DNA of 64,000 nt from Eimeria necatrix (lineage: Eukaryota > Apicomplexa > Conoidasida > Eucoccidiorida > Eimeriidae), in the NCBI RefSeq assembly GCF_000499385.1, contig NW_013654796.1, positions 798-64,797 on the forward strand. The letters are read 5' to 3'. The notes below the pieces were generated by a model. It did not search any database. It was not told where the DNA came from and saw only the letters and a list, made by a program, of their open reading frames with translations. Made by a program: the position numbers and the translations under genes. How positions within the stretch are numbered: position 1 is the first letter of the stretch; every line of letters starts with the position of its first letter. Positions 16,588 through 27,581 of this stretch are shown in pieces.

Positions 16588-16886
16588 AGCCAGCTAGCTA
16601 GCTAGCCAGCCACTGGTTCTGCATGCGCTGTTTGGCTAGCTGCTGCAGCGGCGGCTTGCTACCAAAGCTGTGGCTAGCTAGCTAGCTGCCTAGAAGCGGT
16701 GGCCGCAAGAACCTGCTGCGCGTGTTGGCTAGCTGCTGCAGCAGTGGCTTGCTACCAAAGCAGTGGCTAGCTCTCTAGCTAGCCCTCTAGCTAGCTGTTT
16801 AGCTAGCTGTCTTGCCAGCTAGCCAGCTCTCCGGCTGGCTAGTTCGCCGTCTAGCTAGCTAGCTAGCTAGCTAGCTAGCTAGCTGG
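16588..16886. repeat. GCTA/AGCT array, right copy
   Basis: Tandem gctagcta units broken by two copies of a longer segment, gctgctgcagc(g/a)g..ggcttgctaccaaag (near 16640 and 16735). The segment tagaagcggtggccgcaag near 16690 is echoed by ttagaagcgctggcggcaag at 16890. Confidence 0.9.
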
Positions 16887-17030
16887 ATGTTTAGAAGCGC
16901 TGGCGGCAAGGACCTGCTGGCTGGCGCCGTGGCTCTCTGCGGTTCGCTGAGGGTCTGGCAGGAAGTCCGCAGCGACGAGAACTTGAAAGTTGCACTTTGC
17001 CGATTTGTGAATTCAATTGGAAACAAATAA
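16887..17030 (+). CDS. Short coding-like exon, terminal
   Basis: A 47-residue ORF opening MFRSAGGKDLLAGAV and continuing LRVWQEVRSDENLKVALC to a stop at 17028-17030. Composition is typical of a real exon and unlike the repeats around it, so it may be the last exon of a gene whose other exons are upstream. Not recognised. Confidence 0.25.
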   Translation: MFRSAGGKDLLAGAVALCGSLRVWQEVRSDENLKVALCRFVNSIGNK

Positions 17031-17035
17031 ATGAA

Positions 17036-17127
17036 AAGAGAAACTAATATAAATAAATATAAATAAATATAAATAAATATGAATAAATATAAATAAATAT
17101 AAATAAATATAAATAAATATGAATAAA
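17036..17127. repeat. 10-bp AT repeat, ataaatataa
   Basis: About nine copies with occasional atgaata variants, directly after the stop of the short ORF. Confidence 0.92.
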
Positions 17128-17235
17128 GAGCTGGCAGCAACGCGCAGCAAACAAACCCCCCCGTCCTGGGGTCGGGCCGGCAGGCCGGCAGGCAGCCGCA
17201 GGAGGCTCATATTGAAAAGTGCAAAAGGCTCCTCG

Positions 17236-17412
17236 CTGCTGCTGCTGCTGCTGCTGCTGCTACTACTGCTGCTGCTGCTGCTGCGTGTGGCGGTGTCAGT
17301 TTGCCTCTTGCAAGGAAGCAAAAGCAGCAGCAAACTGCAGCAGCAAACTGCAGCAGCAAACTGCAGCAGCAAACTGCAGCAGCAAAGTGCAGCAGCAAAC
17401 TGCAGCAGCAAA
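17236..17412. repeat. CTG run and 12-bp aactgcagcagc repeat
   Basis: CTG run at 17236-17283 followed by about seven copies of a dodecamer aaactgcagcag (17330-17412), which reads as KLQQQTAAANCS-like peptides in the different frames. Confidence 0.9.
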
Positions 17413-17429
17413 CAAATCAGCGCGGCGGA

Positions 17430-18076
17430 GCCTCGGCCGCGCTGCAGCGCGAAAGAGGAAAAGGAAAGCCAAGGAAAAGTTCTGGGAAGCGCCTCTTTTA
17501 GAAGAATCGCCGGCCAAGTGGTGGAAAATAAATTATTTTAAATATTATTTTATATTAAATATTTTTTTATTTACTTTTGTGAGAGTGTGAGGCCCTTTCT
17601 GCCCCGCGAGGAAAAAAGATGAACTCAAGAAGACGCGAGAAGAAACCCTCAGTGCCGCGTGCGGCCACTGCCGCCGCAGCACACCGAAGCAGCAGCAGCA
17701 CCTGCAGCAGCACCTGCAGCAGCAGCTGCAGCAGCAGCTGCAGCAGGGTAAGCTGGAGCAGCAGCAGTTGTTGGTTGCGCAGCTTCTTCTCGCCGGCTTC
17801 TGGCCATCAAGCAGAGCTCCAGAAACCTGCAGAGACGCATGCGCAGCAGCAAACTCACGAGCTTTCCTGCAGCTGAATGTGTGCAGAGAACTCAGAAGAA
17901 ATAGTCCAAAGCCACCGAGGGACTCCTGCTGCGGCGCTGCCGGCTGCTGCAGCAGCAGCTGCAACAAGCAGCTGCAGAAGCAGCTGCAGAAGCAGCAGCA
18001 GCAGCACGCAGCTTTGGGCAAAGCCTGCCGCGCAAAAGAAGAGTTCCTGCACTTCGCTGGACAACTCTGTCGGTAA
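17430..18076 (+). CDS. Possible Gln-rich coiled-coil protein, 3' part
   Basis: Tentative. Coding-like blocks: RKRKRKAKEKFWEAPLLEE (17450-17520); KKDELKKTREETLSAACGHC (17607-17680), followed by QQHLQQQLQQQ up to a good donor GGTAAGC near 17750; and a last block NKQLQKQLQKQQQQHAALG ending EEFLHFAGQLCR with a stop at 18074-18076. Splice links were not proven by phase. A nuclear or structural coiled-coil protein would fit the composition. Confidence 0.28.
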
Positions 18077-18079
18077 TTG

Positions 18080-20430
18080 AGTAAAGGAAACAAAGAGAGA
18101 AAAAACGAAAGGCAAGACCAAACAAACCACGCGGCGAACGCCTCACCGGTCACTCCCAGGAAGACTGCGCCAGCTGAAGCAGTTCTCTTGCGAAGCTGCA
18201 CAAAGGGCAAATTCAGTTCGACAGAAATGCAAAAGAAGAGAAAATTAGCAAAGAAAAGGCCGGAAAGAGAGAAACTGCCTCCTAGCTGCGCTTTGCAAGT
18301 ACATTTCGCCGCCAGACTTCCTGAATTTCCCTTTCTGCTTTCCACAGCGCTGAGGCCCACCAGCTTTTGCTGCAGTTTTGTTGACTTGCGGCCTGAAAGA
18401 ACACTCTTTCATTTCCTCCATTTCCCTGCAGAGCCCGCGCCGCCAGCCAAAGACAGCAGCAAAGACTTGCGTCGCACCAGACACGCAAAAGCGGCTTCGG
18501 AGTGCTTTCAAGAACTTTCTGCCCACCCGACCCGCACAGGAAACTGTGGGCTAAAGAAAGCTCCGAGTTGAAAGGCACATAGTTGGCGCCTTCTCTGTCG
18601 AAGTGTTTGTTTGTGTTTGGTCCGGCATTTAGCCTTTCTTATTCTGTTTCCTTTCTCGCGCTGTTTACATTTGCTTCAGTCTTTCCTGCCGCAGCGCGTC
18701 CTTGCTGCTCCTTTTCTTCTCCAACTCCGCGAGGTACCCCTTTTCGGGAAGCACACACAAAAGAAGTTGTTCTTTCGAGCGCCTCATCTTGGCTTTTTGC
18801 TGCTGCAGACTTGCACTGGATCGCAAGCAGCTGCAGAGGCGCTCACTGATAGGTTGGAGAGGAAAGACCGGCCTGGCTTGCACTTGGGCGTTTTTCGAGT
18901 GTTTCCAAACTGAAGAAGCACTCAAAGACGCAAACACCTTTGCAAACATAAGTGGCAGCAGAAAGTTTGCACTGAGGAGCCCGCAAGCCTGTCTTGCGTT
19001 TCCCGCTGCGTTCAACTCATTTTGCCCCCCATCTGCTGCTGCTGCTGCTCAAAAACACTTTTCGCACCAATTTAGTTTCGAAATTCGGAGAAGAGCGAGT
19101 GGACTGCTGGCTGGAGCTCTCTTCGCTCTTGCTTTCTTTTTCGCTCCGCCTGCAACGCGGGCCGAGCAAGTTCGGAAGTGCTGATGAACTTGAACATTAC
19201 TTTCAGTCACAAGTGACATCCGAGTGTTTTGTGTGCAGATGGAACTTCACTTCTGCAGTGCTTATCCATTTTTACTCCTCCTTGCTCGTTTCAGCAGCGC
19301 GTCGGAGCTCGATGGCTTTAACGATGCGTCTTGATTTCTGAGACGCACAAACACCTCGAATGGCCGCGCTTTTGCCTTTGGCTGCCCTGCAGCGGCTAAA
19401 AGGACAAACATCTTTAGGAAAGGAAAGACATACTTCGCAGAGCGTGGGTCTAAAGGGCCAGTCGTGAGTCGCCGCGGCCTGGCGGGATTTGGGCGCCGTC
19501 GGCCCTTTTGCCTGAAAAGCCCAAGAAAGCCTCAACTCGCAATTGGCGCGAAAGCTGAAGAAAATAAATCTGCAGGCGGTCTCCCAACGACGGCCAGGAC
19601 GGCGTGCCCAGAGCCAGCCACTTGGTGCCCAGCTTCAATAGAAGGCGGGGTTTTGAAGCTGACAACAATGTCTTTGGCAGTGCCATTTTACTGCACTTCC
19701 TGCGCTATCTTGGCTTCACTTGTGCATCCAAGACTCACGAATTACTTACTGGGGGCCTAGTGATTGCGAGCAGTTCAGATCTTCTGCATAACTGGAGTTC
19801 GTAGGACTCATCGAGATCCTAGTGCAAGAATCCCCACAGCAAAGCTAGCGAGTGCAAGCCATGAGACTGGCGAGTGGTTTCCCTTTCTCTTTTGAAATCT
19901 GGCGAAGGGCTGTTTCAAAAGGCTCACTCTTTTCTCTTGCAACAGCTGGCGTCTGAGAGTCCGGGATAATAGGTAAAAATTGAGCCTGAGTAGAAACAAC
20001 CAAACGGAAGTTCCCGTGGCTTGAGAGTACAGAGGCAATGCCTTTCGCACACATCAAAAGAACCCCAGGAAAAGAAACAAGCAGGCATATAGACTTTGGA
20101 GTGAACTCTGAAGGACAGTGGAATGAACTCTGAAAGACAGACACGCCTCCCTTTCAGGGACTGGCTAATTTGAAAAGCGTCAAGTTTTGGATAATGCAGT
20201 CAAGAAAGCGTTGCTTGCTTGTAGGCCATGCGCGCAGTCACAATGCAAAAAACGGGTTTTACCGTTCCTGGAATGAAGGATAAGACCGCGTGGAACTACG
20301 AAGACTGCATGCGGACTTCTTCATTTCCTCCACGGGTTCTGCTGCGCGCCAGTTAAAGGAACGCATGTTATTTCTACTGTGAACAAGAGCGAGGCAAAAA
20401 GTATGTGTATTGTTCCTTATCAGCCCTCAG
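18080..20430. other. No recognisable gene
   Basis: Start of the repeat-poor part. Long simple repeats stop and base composition becomes more even. ORFs of 60-165 codons exist on both strands (for example 18077-18571 plus) but none carries a motif or convincing splice structure. Confidence 0.4.
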
Positions 20431-20531
20431 TGAAGGCCACCCGCCTGCGACTGTAAAGCAAGAATGCAGAACGACGATGGCGCGCCAGACTGCTGCAGGG
20501 GGCTGCAGCATTTTGTTGCCAGCTCACTTGT

Positions 20532-21222
20532 GCTGGAGTCAGCCGTTGTCGGTTCTTGCACAAGGCGTTTCCATTCTGTCAATTTTTTCTCTTTCCGCGC
20601 CTTTGCAAGATGTCTCGACCGAGCTAGAATTGTGGGTTGGAATGTGCAGAACTTGAATTCCTCCTCCAGTTTCTGAAGGAATTGTTGAATCTCTTTGTAC
20701 AAGAACGCTTGACCTAAAGCGCGGCAAAAGCTTCTAGTGCAGTGAAATAGGCCAGTCTAAATAATGTGCTTTACCTCCTGCTTCTCTTGAAGAGCTTTCT
20801 GAATCCTAGATTGCCGCCGAGCAAATTCCTGGTACCGTGCGCGAAAAGTTACAGAAATTAATCACAACACATATTGGTGTTGCCGTCTTTCAACATGCGT
20901 CCATCGTTGATTCAATGCTCTGGTGGGTTTCTGGTCAACTTAGTCATTCAGGCCAAAAAGAAGCTTACGCGGTCATAGTATGCGCGCATATCAATATTAG
21001 CTTTCCGATTCACCTGCGGAGATATAGCCCAGTTGATTCAAGTCATTGCAGGACAGAGAAGACTGTCACAGGCCTCACTAAATGCATATGACTGTTTGGT
21101 GGCGCACCAGAGGAAGTCTTTCTTACTTCGCCTATTCTGGGAATGCCCCTCTCTACTTCTTCTAGTATGCACTTCCTTCTTTCCCGGTGCCACATCCTCT
21201 GTATTGCGGATTCGTACAGCCT
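20532..21222 (-). CDS. Coiled-coil protein, partial model
   Basis: Minus-strand exons with good splice signals: 21222-21127 (RLYESAIQRMWHRERRKC ... IPRIGE), 21013-20969 (VNRKANIDMRAYYDR), 20828-20775 (EFARRQSRIQKALQEKQE), and a last block about 20720-20532 (YKEIQQFLQKLEEEFKFCTF then QPTILARSRHLAKARK). The first three are phase 0 throughout; the fourth needs a two-base adjustment that was not resolved. RLYESAxxRMWHRERR and F.FxPTIxxxS are the style of phrase seen in long coiled-coil proteins of the centriole or axoneme, but no family is claimed. More exons probably lie upstream (21.3-22.1 kb) and downstream. Confidence 0.45.
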
Positions 21223-22714
21223 CTGACAAGGGATAACGCCCTCGCACCTGCAGCGGGAACACCTCGCTGCAGCTGGGTGCGTACAGGGACAGCTCTTATA
21301 ATGGCATGACAACTATAAGAAAAAGGTACAGGCGTCGTACCCCATCTGTTGTTCGGTTTTAAGACTCTGGCTTTGCTTTCCTCTCCCCATCGCGTTTGCC
21401 TGCACGGTGTGCATGATAGAGAATCTTGGAAATAGCTGCACGCATCGCGGCTTTGTTTTTCCTCTGTAGTTAATGGCCTTTCTGCCATCGACTACAAGAG
21501 TGAAAAAAAGGCAAAATGGCTTGAATTCAGGAAGGTGGATTGATCATGGGCTGGCAGTCCGTTGCTAAGGAGATAGTCGGCTTGCATTCAAAATTATTCA
21601 CGTGACAAGGAAGCAGCTAGGGTTTCGAAGCATTTCGCCATGAATACTAGCTAGCTTTATTTGTTTGCACAAGTACACTTGCAAAGGCTTCGAAGAAACG
21701 ATTGACATAAAACAACCTTCTGGAATTTTCGCTGGTAATATACTGAATTGATAAAAAAGGACACTTCATCCTTCTTTTCATGGCTTGAAATAAAGTACAG
21801 CACGCCCAAACAAAAGGGCGTGCACCTCCCATTCAGAACCTGGAGACCGATCCATCAGACCTTCATCTGAAATCTCATATTTCCTCACCGTTTGAGGGAG
21901 ATTTTGGTCATATGGAACTTTTTCCACCTGTTTTTCTCCCTGGAACTCTCTACTCTGCTGAACATTTTCGATTGCGGTATTAACTCTCAGGCTTGACTCT
22001 CCCATATTGGTCATGAGCTGCTGCCAGCACATTCCACTGTGATCCTCTCTAAAATCAATAGAAAAGAACGCATCCATAGAGGCTACACTTTTAGACTTCT
22101 CTCTTCACTTCATGGTGAGCAGCATTTAGTGCTTTTCAAACGACAGCAACACTCCAGGATCACCCTCCAGCACTACAGGACGTGTGCAGATTCATAAGAA
22201 TCCAAGCGCAAGCTTGGCGCATAATCACTTTTATTTAAAACAATGTTACAAAAGTGTATGTCGTCACAACTGAGTTGAAACGTCGCAGAGAGGCCTGACG
22301 ACAAGAACCTAGCTGTATATGTATGTATATGACTGAGCCGCTGCTACGGTAACTCCTCCTACGCAGGCTCGCTTCGCCTCAAAGTGCAAAAATACAAATA
22401 AAATATACCAAATTAACAAAGACCAGGCTTAGTTTTGCACCAGCTTTTGGGGAGAGTGCTTTTGTTGGCTCTCCTTGCCCCAAGCACGAATGCAAGTCGG
22501 CCGCATTCGTTGAATATTTGGTTTCAGTCCAAAATTCAATAGCGTAGAAGAGAACGACCCTCAGGCCCAGTCCAATCTGAAAATTTTGTTCCAATTCTGT
22601 AGCGAATAAAAATATCAAAAACATCTTACATTCAACGGTCATGTACTTCGGTCTCGACTCGAACAAGCTGATACACACAGTAGCGATGAGTAACCCAGCT
22701 TGAAATCGGCCGAA
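21223..22714. other. No firmly supported gene
   Basis: A minus-strand ORF at 21778-22077 (MTNMGESSLRVNTAIENVQQ...) has plausible composition and may be an upstream exon of the coiled-coil gene. Nothing else stands out. Confidence 0.35.
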
Positions 22715-23695
22715 TCAAGCGCCAACATACTGTTTTCCTTTCTCCACTGTGGCATGAAGAACCGGAATAGCCCGATCTGAAGCCATCAAGGCTGCCTCGT
22801 GACCCTTCCGCCCTATGTCCATGGCTACTTCCTTTGTCTGCGCACAGGCTTATTAGATCACTGCTAGGAGCCCTCAAAAGCCTATATTTCTTACCTTTGA
22901 AGCGCATTCATGAACTGCGCATTCAATGTTGCGGACGTTGTATCCAGCAGCCTCCATCTAAGCAAGCAAGCATGCTTCCACTACCGTAAGGTAATGACGT
23001 AGTCTACGTACATTTATTTTCGCTACATTCGCGATGGCAGCAATTTGAGCCAGCATTGCGGCCAACGTGACACAGTAGAAAAGCGGAGCAGATTCAGCGC
23101 AGAGGCCGATGGTCATGCTGAAGAGCCCGCTGACAGACCAGAAAGCCAACAGTGCCGGTATCGCAACGATGCCGGCAGATACTGCTGCAACGAGCAGTCC
23201 CTGTATACGGCAGTTCTATGAGAACTGCCTGAATGAAAGAATATTGATGGAACCGTACTTCAGACATCAATTCCCTCGGCGACATCTCCCTTCTCGAAAG
23301 CCGGAATGCATTCTGTAAAGAGCATGGTGACTCTTTTATACACTTTCTGTTGCCGCAAATGCACAAACCTGAAGAACTTTGGGGCAGGACTTGAGAGCGA
23401 AATGAAGTGAAGCGGCTAGTGCTCCGCAGAGGACGCCATTGACAATATTCCACTCCGACTTCGCGAGAAATGATGGATAGATAAACGTGACATTATTATT
23501 CAGTAGCCTACCAGCTCTGGTCCGCAAACAGTGTTGGACAGTACCACACCTGAAAATAGACGAGATTAGTGCCGCGTGGCAAAGGAAAGTGAAGGATATT
23601 CTGTTACCTGATACAAGGCATACTCCACTGAGCACAGTGCTCGTGGAAAGCGCGAAGTCCGCGCTTTTCTTAAAGGCTTCCTCTTGAGCGTACAT
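22715..23695 (-). CDS. Four-helix membrane protein, paralogue A (minus)
   Basis: Seven exons, all phases consistent, 214 residues: 23695-23608, 23549-23512, 23458-23369, 23312-23259, 23200-23012, 22957-22895, 22837-22715. The protein opens MYAQEEAFKKSADFALS. Hydrophobic segments fall near residues 15-35 (STVLSGVCLVSGVVLSN), 45-65 (NIVNGVLCGALAASLHF), 90-110 (GLLVAAVSAGIVAIPALLAF) and 125-150. A conserved RELMSE lies between segments 2 and 3, and the C-terminus (TKEVAMDIGRKGHEAALMA...) is polar. It is clearly homologous to the plus-strand gene at 23960-25134, exon by exon. I do not recognise the family. The last exon may continue at a further donor (ACAGTATG). Function and membrane location are inferred only from hydrophobicity. 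Confidence 0.72.
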
Positions 23696-23959
23696 TTTCA
23701 ATATAGTTTTTTTGCCTTTTAGAAATTCCTTGATTCAGACCACTGTGAGTGCAAGATGCATCAGACTTGACAATAATTCACTTTCGCTATTGTCAAGAAG
23801 TGGCTCCAGGTGTACGGACATCCCACCTTCAAATGTGGTAAGAGCGCCGCCTTCGGACAGACCAGAAACCGTTAACTGACTCACATCAACAGTTTCTCAT
23901 CCATTTTTATTTTGAGGCCCAGTACCCTCACGGATCTTCATTTTCACCAATTCGCGAAA
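23696..23959. promoter_or_regulatory. Shared 264-bp divergent promoter region
   Basis: The two paralogues start head-to-head from ATGTAC codons at 23695 (minus) and 23960 (plus), so this interval must hold both 5' leaders and promoters. No extended palindrome was found, so the duplicated genes do not simply share an inverted promoter copy. Confidence 0.6.
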
Positions 23960-25134
23960 ATGTACGGCCAGGAGGAGACTTTTGCAAGGAGCTTTGACAA
24001 GGCCTCTTCTGCCTGCACCGTAGTTGCAGCAGTAAGCCTGGCCACAGGGCTCCTGTTCGCCAACAGCCTGTGCGACATGGATCTGGTAAGCAAGAATAAT
24101 GCAGTGGCTGTATCAACATAATTGACATCCTTTTGCAGTCAGAGTGGCACATTGTGAATGCAGTTCTGTGCGGCTCTCTTGCGGCCGCTGCTCACTTCGC
24201 CACGAAAGTCAACCCGAGGGCTATGCAAGTAAGAACTAGTAAATGCAACATTGTGCTCGGAACTCCGTTAATGTGCACCTCTCGAACCAGGCTGGATTCA
24301 GAGTATACAAGGCCGAAACTTCAATGCGCGAGCTGATGAGCGAAGTAAGGAAAAACCATCCTCAACACCACATCACTTGGCTCATAAACTTTCCACCAGG
24401 GTCTCCTTTCCGCTGCGGCATCTGTGGCACTGGTCGCCTGCCCTGCACTTCTTCTCTTCTGGTAATATAAACACTGAGCTATACTTTCCCGTGTTCCTCT
24501 TCTACCCCGGGGCACAGGTCTGCTCGCGGATTTGCGAGTATGGGAGTGGGAATCTGCGCGGAGTCTTCACCCATGTTCTTTGCGATCTCCTTGTCCGTGA
24601 TGTTGGCTGAAGCCGCAGCTCTTGTCTTCGTAGCTGGCCGCAACGTAAGAACACCATTGGCCGAATGTGTGCGAAGGCAATTGCATAACCGTCTCTGCAG
24701 CTCGAAGCAGCTGGATATTCTCTTGACAAGCTCAAGTATCATGCCGAAACGCTGCTCTACAGAGTAAGGCTTCTGACTAAAGTGCCTATTGAACAGCTCT
24801 GCAAAAAGTCTCGCCTCAGGTCAGGGATATCGCCTCCGACTGGAGCAGGAATGGCTATCATTACGTGATGCGCGCATCTGAGAATGTGATCCCCACACTG
24901 AGAGGAATGATACACTCTCTCCTCGAAATCCTGCACCGGTGAGTACAATAAAGCTCTGGCTTCGTTGAACAAGCCATCTTACATTTCCACCGCCTTCGCA
25001 GTCTGTGGGAGCAAAGACCAAGATGGATGAATGCTTCCTGTAAGTGGCTTCATGTTCATATCAACCTCCCACACGCACTCATATCCTACACTTCAGACTG
25101 GGCTGGCTCTGAGGGTTCATACCTCCTCCGCTAA
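23960..25134 (+). CDS. Four-helix membrane protein, paralogue B (plus)
   Basis: Eight exons, all in phase, about 257 residues: 23960-24085, 24139-24228, 24291-24344, 24400-24461, 24518-24644, 24701-24763, 24820-24938, 25002-25134. The start MYGQEETFARSFDKASS parallels paralogue A. Shared blocks: SEWHIVNAVLCGSLAAAAHF, RELMSE, GLLSAAASVALVACPALLLF, GICAESSPMFF, LEAAGY, and a polar C-terminus VRDIASDWSRNGYHYVM. It carries an intron between 24461 and 24518 that paralogue A lacks, while A splits its first exon where B does not. The last exon (25002-25134) has no counterpart in A and is the least certain. A tail-splicing alternative at 24797 would give a shorter protein of 197 residues. Four hydrophobic segments suggest a small polytopic membrane protein; family unknown. 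Confidence 0.7.
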
Positions 25135-25496
25135 ATCAAACGTCCACCGTGGTGTGGATAAACTTTCTATGCAGACTATACTCTGAATACTAATCGTTTT
25201 CACGCTACTTGAGGGTATCCAAAAGACATTTTGCTCCAAAGCTTGCCAGTTTAGTCTGCACCAAAAAGCTGATGCCTAAGCGTTCCACTGTCAGCAAAGC
25301 TGTTTAGTACATTCGGTGCACCGCCATGAAGTAAAAACTACTTCAAACGAACACGGCAAATGCACGATATGTTGAGAGGTCGCGTCCGCCACTCTCTGAT
25401 CCCCATAATGCGGCGCAAGGCACACTGTTGGTCAAGTCGCAGCGCACCCCCAACAGTGTATAGGCGCTGCATCGCAAATTCTGACCGCATGCTAAA

Positions 25497-27581
25497 TCAT
25501 CTGCGAGCTGCGCGATGATGACGACCTTCCGGTGAAGCCGACCTACGACGTTCGCGCCGACCTCTCCTGAATCGCCGAACAAACAGGAAAATTACCGACT
25601 ATGGAAAACTCTAGAAACCACGCAACGACTGATTGATCGAAAGAGCTACCCCCTTCTCAAAACCAGCGGACTAGGGATCCGCGAAAAGAGACATTTAAGT
25701 GAGTGAAATGGCCTACGTACGATCGTGAGCGCTCCCGTCCCACGGCTTTTACTTCACGATTATCCACACGGGCGTTCACATCATACGCTGCTCCAGCTCC
25801 ACCCGCCCCTCCGTAATAATCACAATATCCAACATACCTGTGCACAGGCGAGAAGTTCCGGCATGCTTAAAAGGATCACACGTGAACCCATTGCAGGCTG
25901 GCCCAAAAGGGAGGGATGCAAATTCTACCATCTCACCTTCCATCCCCCCTGGGATCTTCGTATTGTTGCCACTTGCTGTCATATCCTGTCCTATCATATC
26001 CGCGAGCATCGTAGACCGGGGCCCCGCGATCGTATGGTGGCGCCCCACGAGTGTCATATCCGCCTCGTCCTGCCCTCAGATCATATCCCCTCTCCATGCG
26101 CATATCATAGGGAAATTCCCCTGGATTTGCATTTCTGAAGTCCGTGGGCGGCCGTGCGTGGGCCGAATAGTCTATTCTGTCGTAATATCGACCGGATGGG
26201 TCGTAGCCTCCTCTGGCACCCCAATCACGGTCTTCCCAACGCCCACCAGAATGACTGCGCGTACCAGAACCGTAGTCCATTCCAAAAGGACTAGGCGGTA
26301 CAAACTCTCGGGACGCACCCGGTGCTACCGCATAATAAGGCAGGAAACCCGGCTTCAACCGTCCCGATTTGTCGTACTTTATGCTGGCTCCTGCAAGAGG
26401 AACGAAGTGCACAGAATGGAACAGATGCTCGGCATAATAGTCGAAATACCTTATAGGCCAAAAACTATCCTCGCAAAGTAGCGATTGAACATACCAGGTG
26501 GTCCCTTATAAAAGCCAGGTGTAGGGTTGTGCGGCTTATTGCGCTTTGCCCGTTCTACCCTCACAGGCCGTGAACCTTCACCAAAAATCGTCTTGTTGTC
26601 AAAGTGCTCTATTGCCACTGCTGCGTGACTTGGATCGACGAATGACAGGAAGGCAAAGCCACGCGACTCCCTATATATTCACACACACAACATTCCTATA
26701 CTTGCCAAATCAAACATTCAATGTTGTTCAGCCGCGCTTGAGATGTGCTCTCGAAGCAAACGGTCTCCACTCGGAGAAAAAAACATACCTGGAGACCGGA
26801 TTGTTGACAATTCTACAATCCTTCACCTCCCCAACCTCCTCGAAGATACGCCGAAGTTCCAGCGCTCCGCAGCGCAAAGGCAGATTGCTGATGTAAAGCG
26901 TATCCGTATCTCCTGCCGGAATGACAAGCACGTACACAACAACGAATGATCCGACTAATCCAGAGCAAAAAGGATGAAAACGAGCCGGTGGAAGGATGCA
27001 TGGACACATTCCCGTAGGGGATATGTCAGCTCACTCTTCCGAAAACACCGCCAAACAAAGCACGAAAGGCGTACTTTTGATAAAGGTGCATAGAAGTCGC
27101 TGCCGCCAGGCTTTCAATGCCTTGATGCGGAAGCTGAAATGCAGCGTGTCTGTACTTGCCGGCGCTGCTGCATGGGGCAAGGCTGCAGTTAACTGCGGCA
27201 CTGGTATGCTGTGGGTGATACTGCTGTCTAAGTACAAATGATTAGCTGTTGCACCTGCTGACACTGCTGCGTACCTCCTCGCTGCCGTGGGCGGGCGCCG
27301 CTGCCGCTACGACGTTGGCTGCCGAACCTCCTTTCGCCGCCATTGCACTCATCGCTGGCATCGTTGCGCTCCCTGTTGCTCTGCTGAACGTTCTCCTCAA
27401 CCCGACCACAACTCCCGCTGGGCCTCCTCACATGGGAGATATCTCGGTTCTCTTCTTCCTGGCCGCCGGAATTACCCTCTGAAGGGCCATGGCTACCCCC
27501 TCGCTTTCTGCTTCGATCTCTGTCGCCCACCTCCTCATCCCTGCGCTCCCTTTCCTCAGATTCCATCCGTCCCTCACTCAT
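25497..27581 (-). CDS. TRA2: TRA2-like RRM/SR splicing factor
   Basis: Six exons with matching phases, 415 residues: 27581-27275, 26912-26789, 26670-26495, 26390-25937, 25837-25721, 25566-25497. Layout: N-terminal Arg/Ser/Glu-rich region (residues 1-102); one RRM with RNP2 LYISNLPL and RNP1 SRGFAFLSF (about 105-185); then NKPHNPTPGFYKGPPG, which matches the linker that follows the RRM in transformer-2 proteins (RPHTPTPGIYMG in animals); a long Gly/Tyr/Asp/Arg-rich region (GYDRTGYDS, GGYDTRGAPPYD); and a short RS-like C-terminus (RERSRSRGRRERRRSASPEG). TRA2 proteins bind GAA-type exonic enhancers and promote exon inclusion in the nucleus. Start chosen at MSEGRMESEER; a Met is not present further upstream in frame except by near-cognate codons. 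Confidence 0.82.

Noticed and set aside
25725..26481. Plus-strand ORFs opposite the TRA2 gene
   Set aside because: They are antisense to well-supported TRA2 exons with RNP motifs and consistent splicing, and have no motifs of their own.
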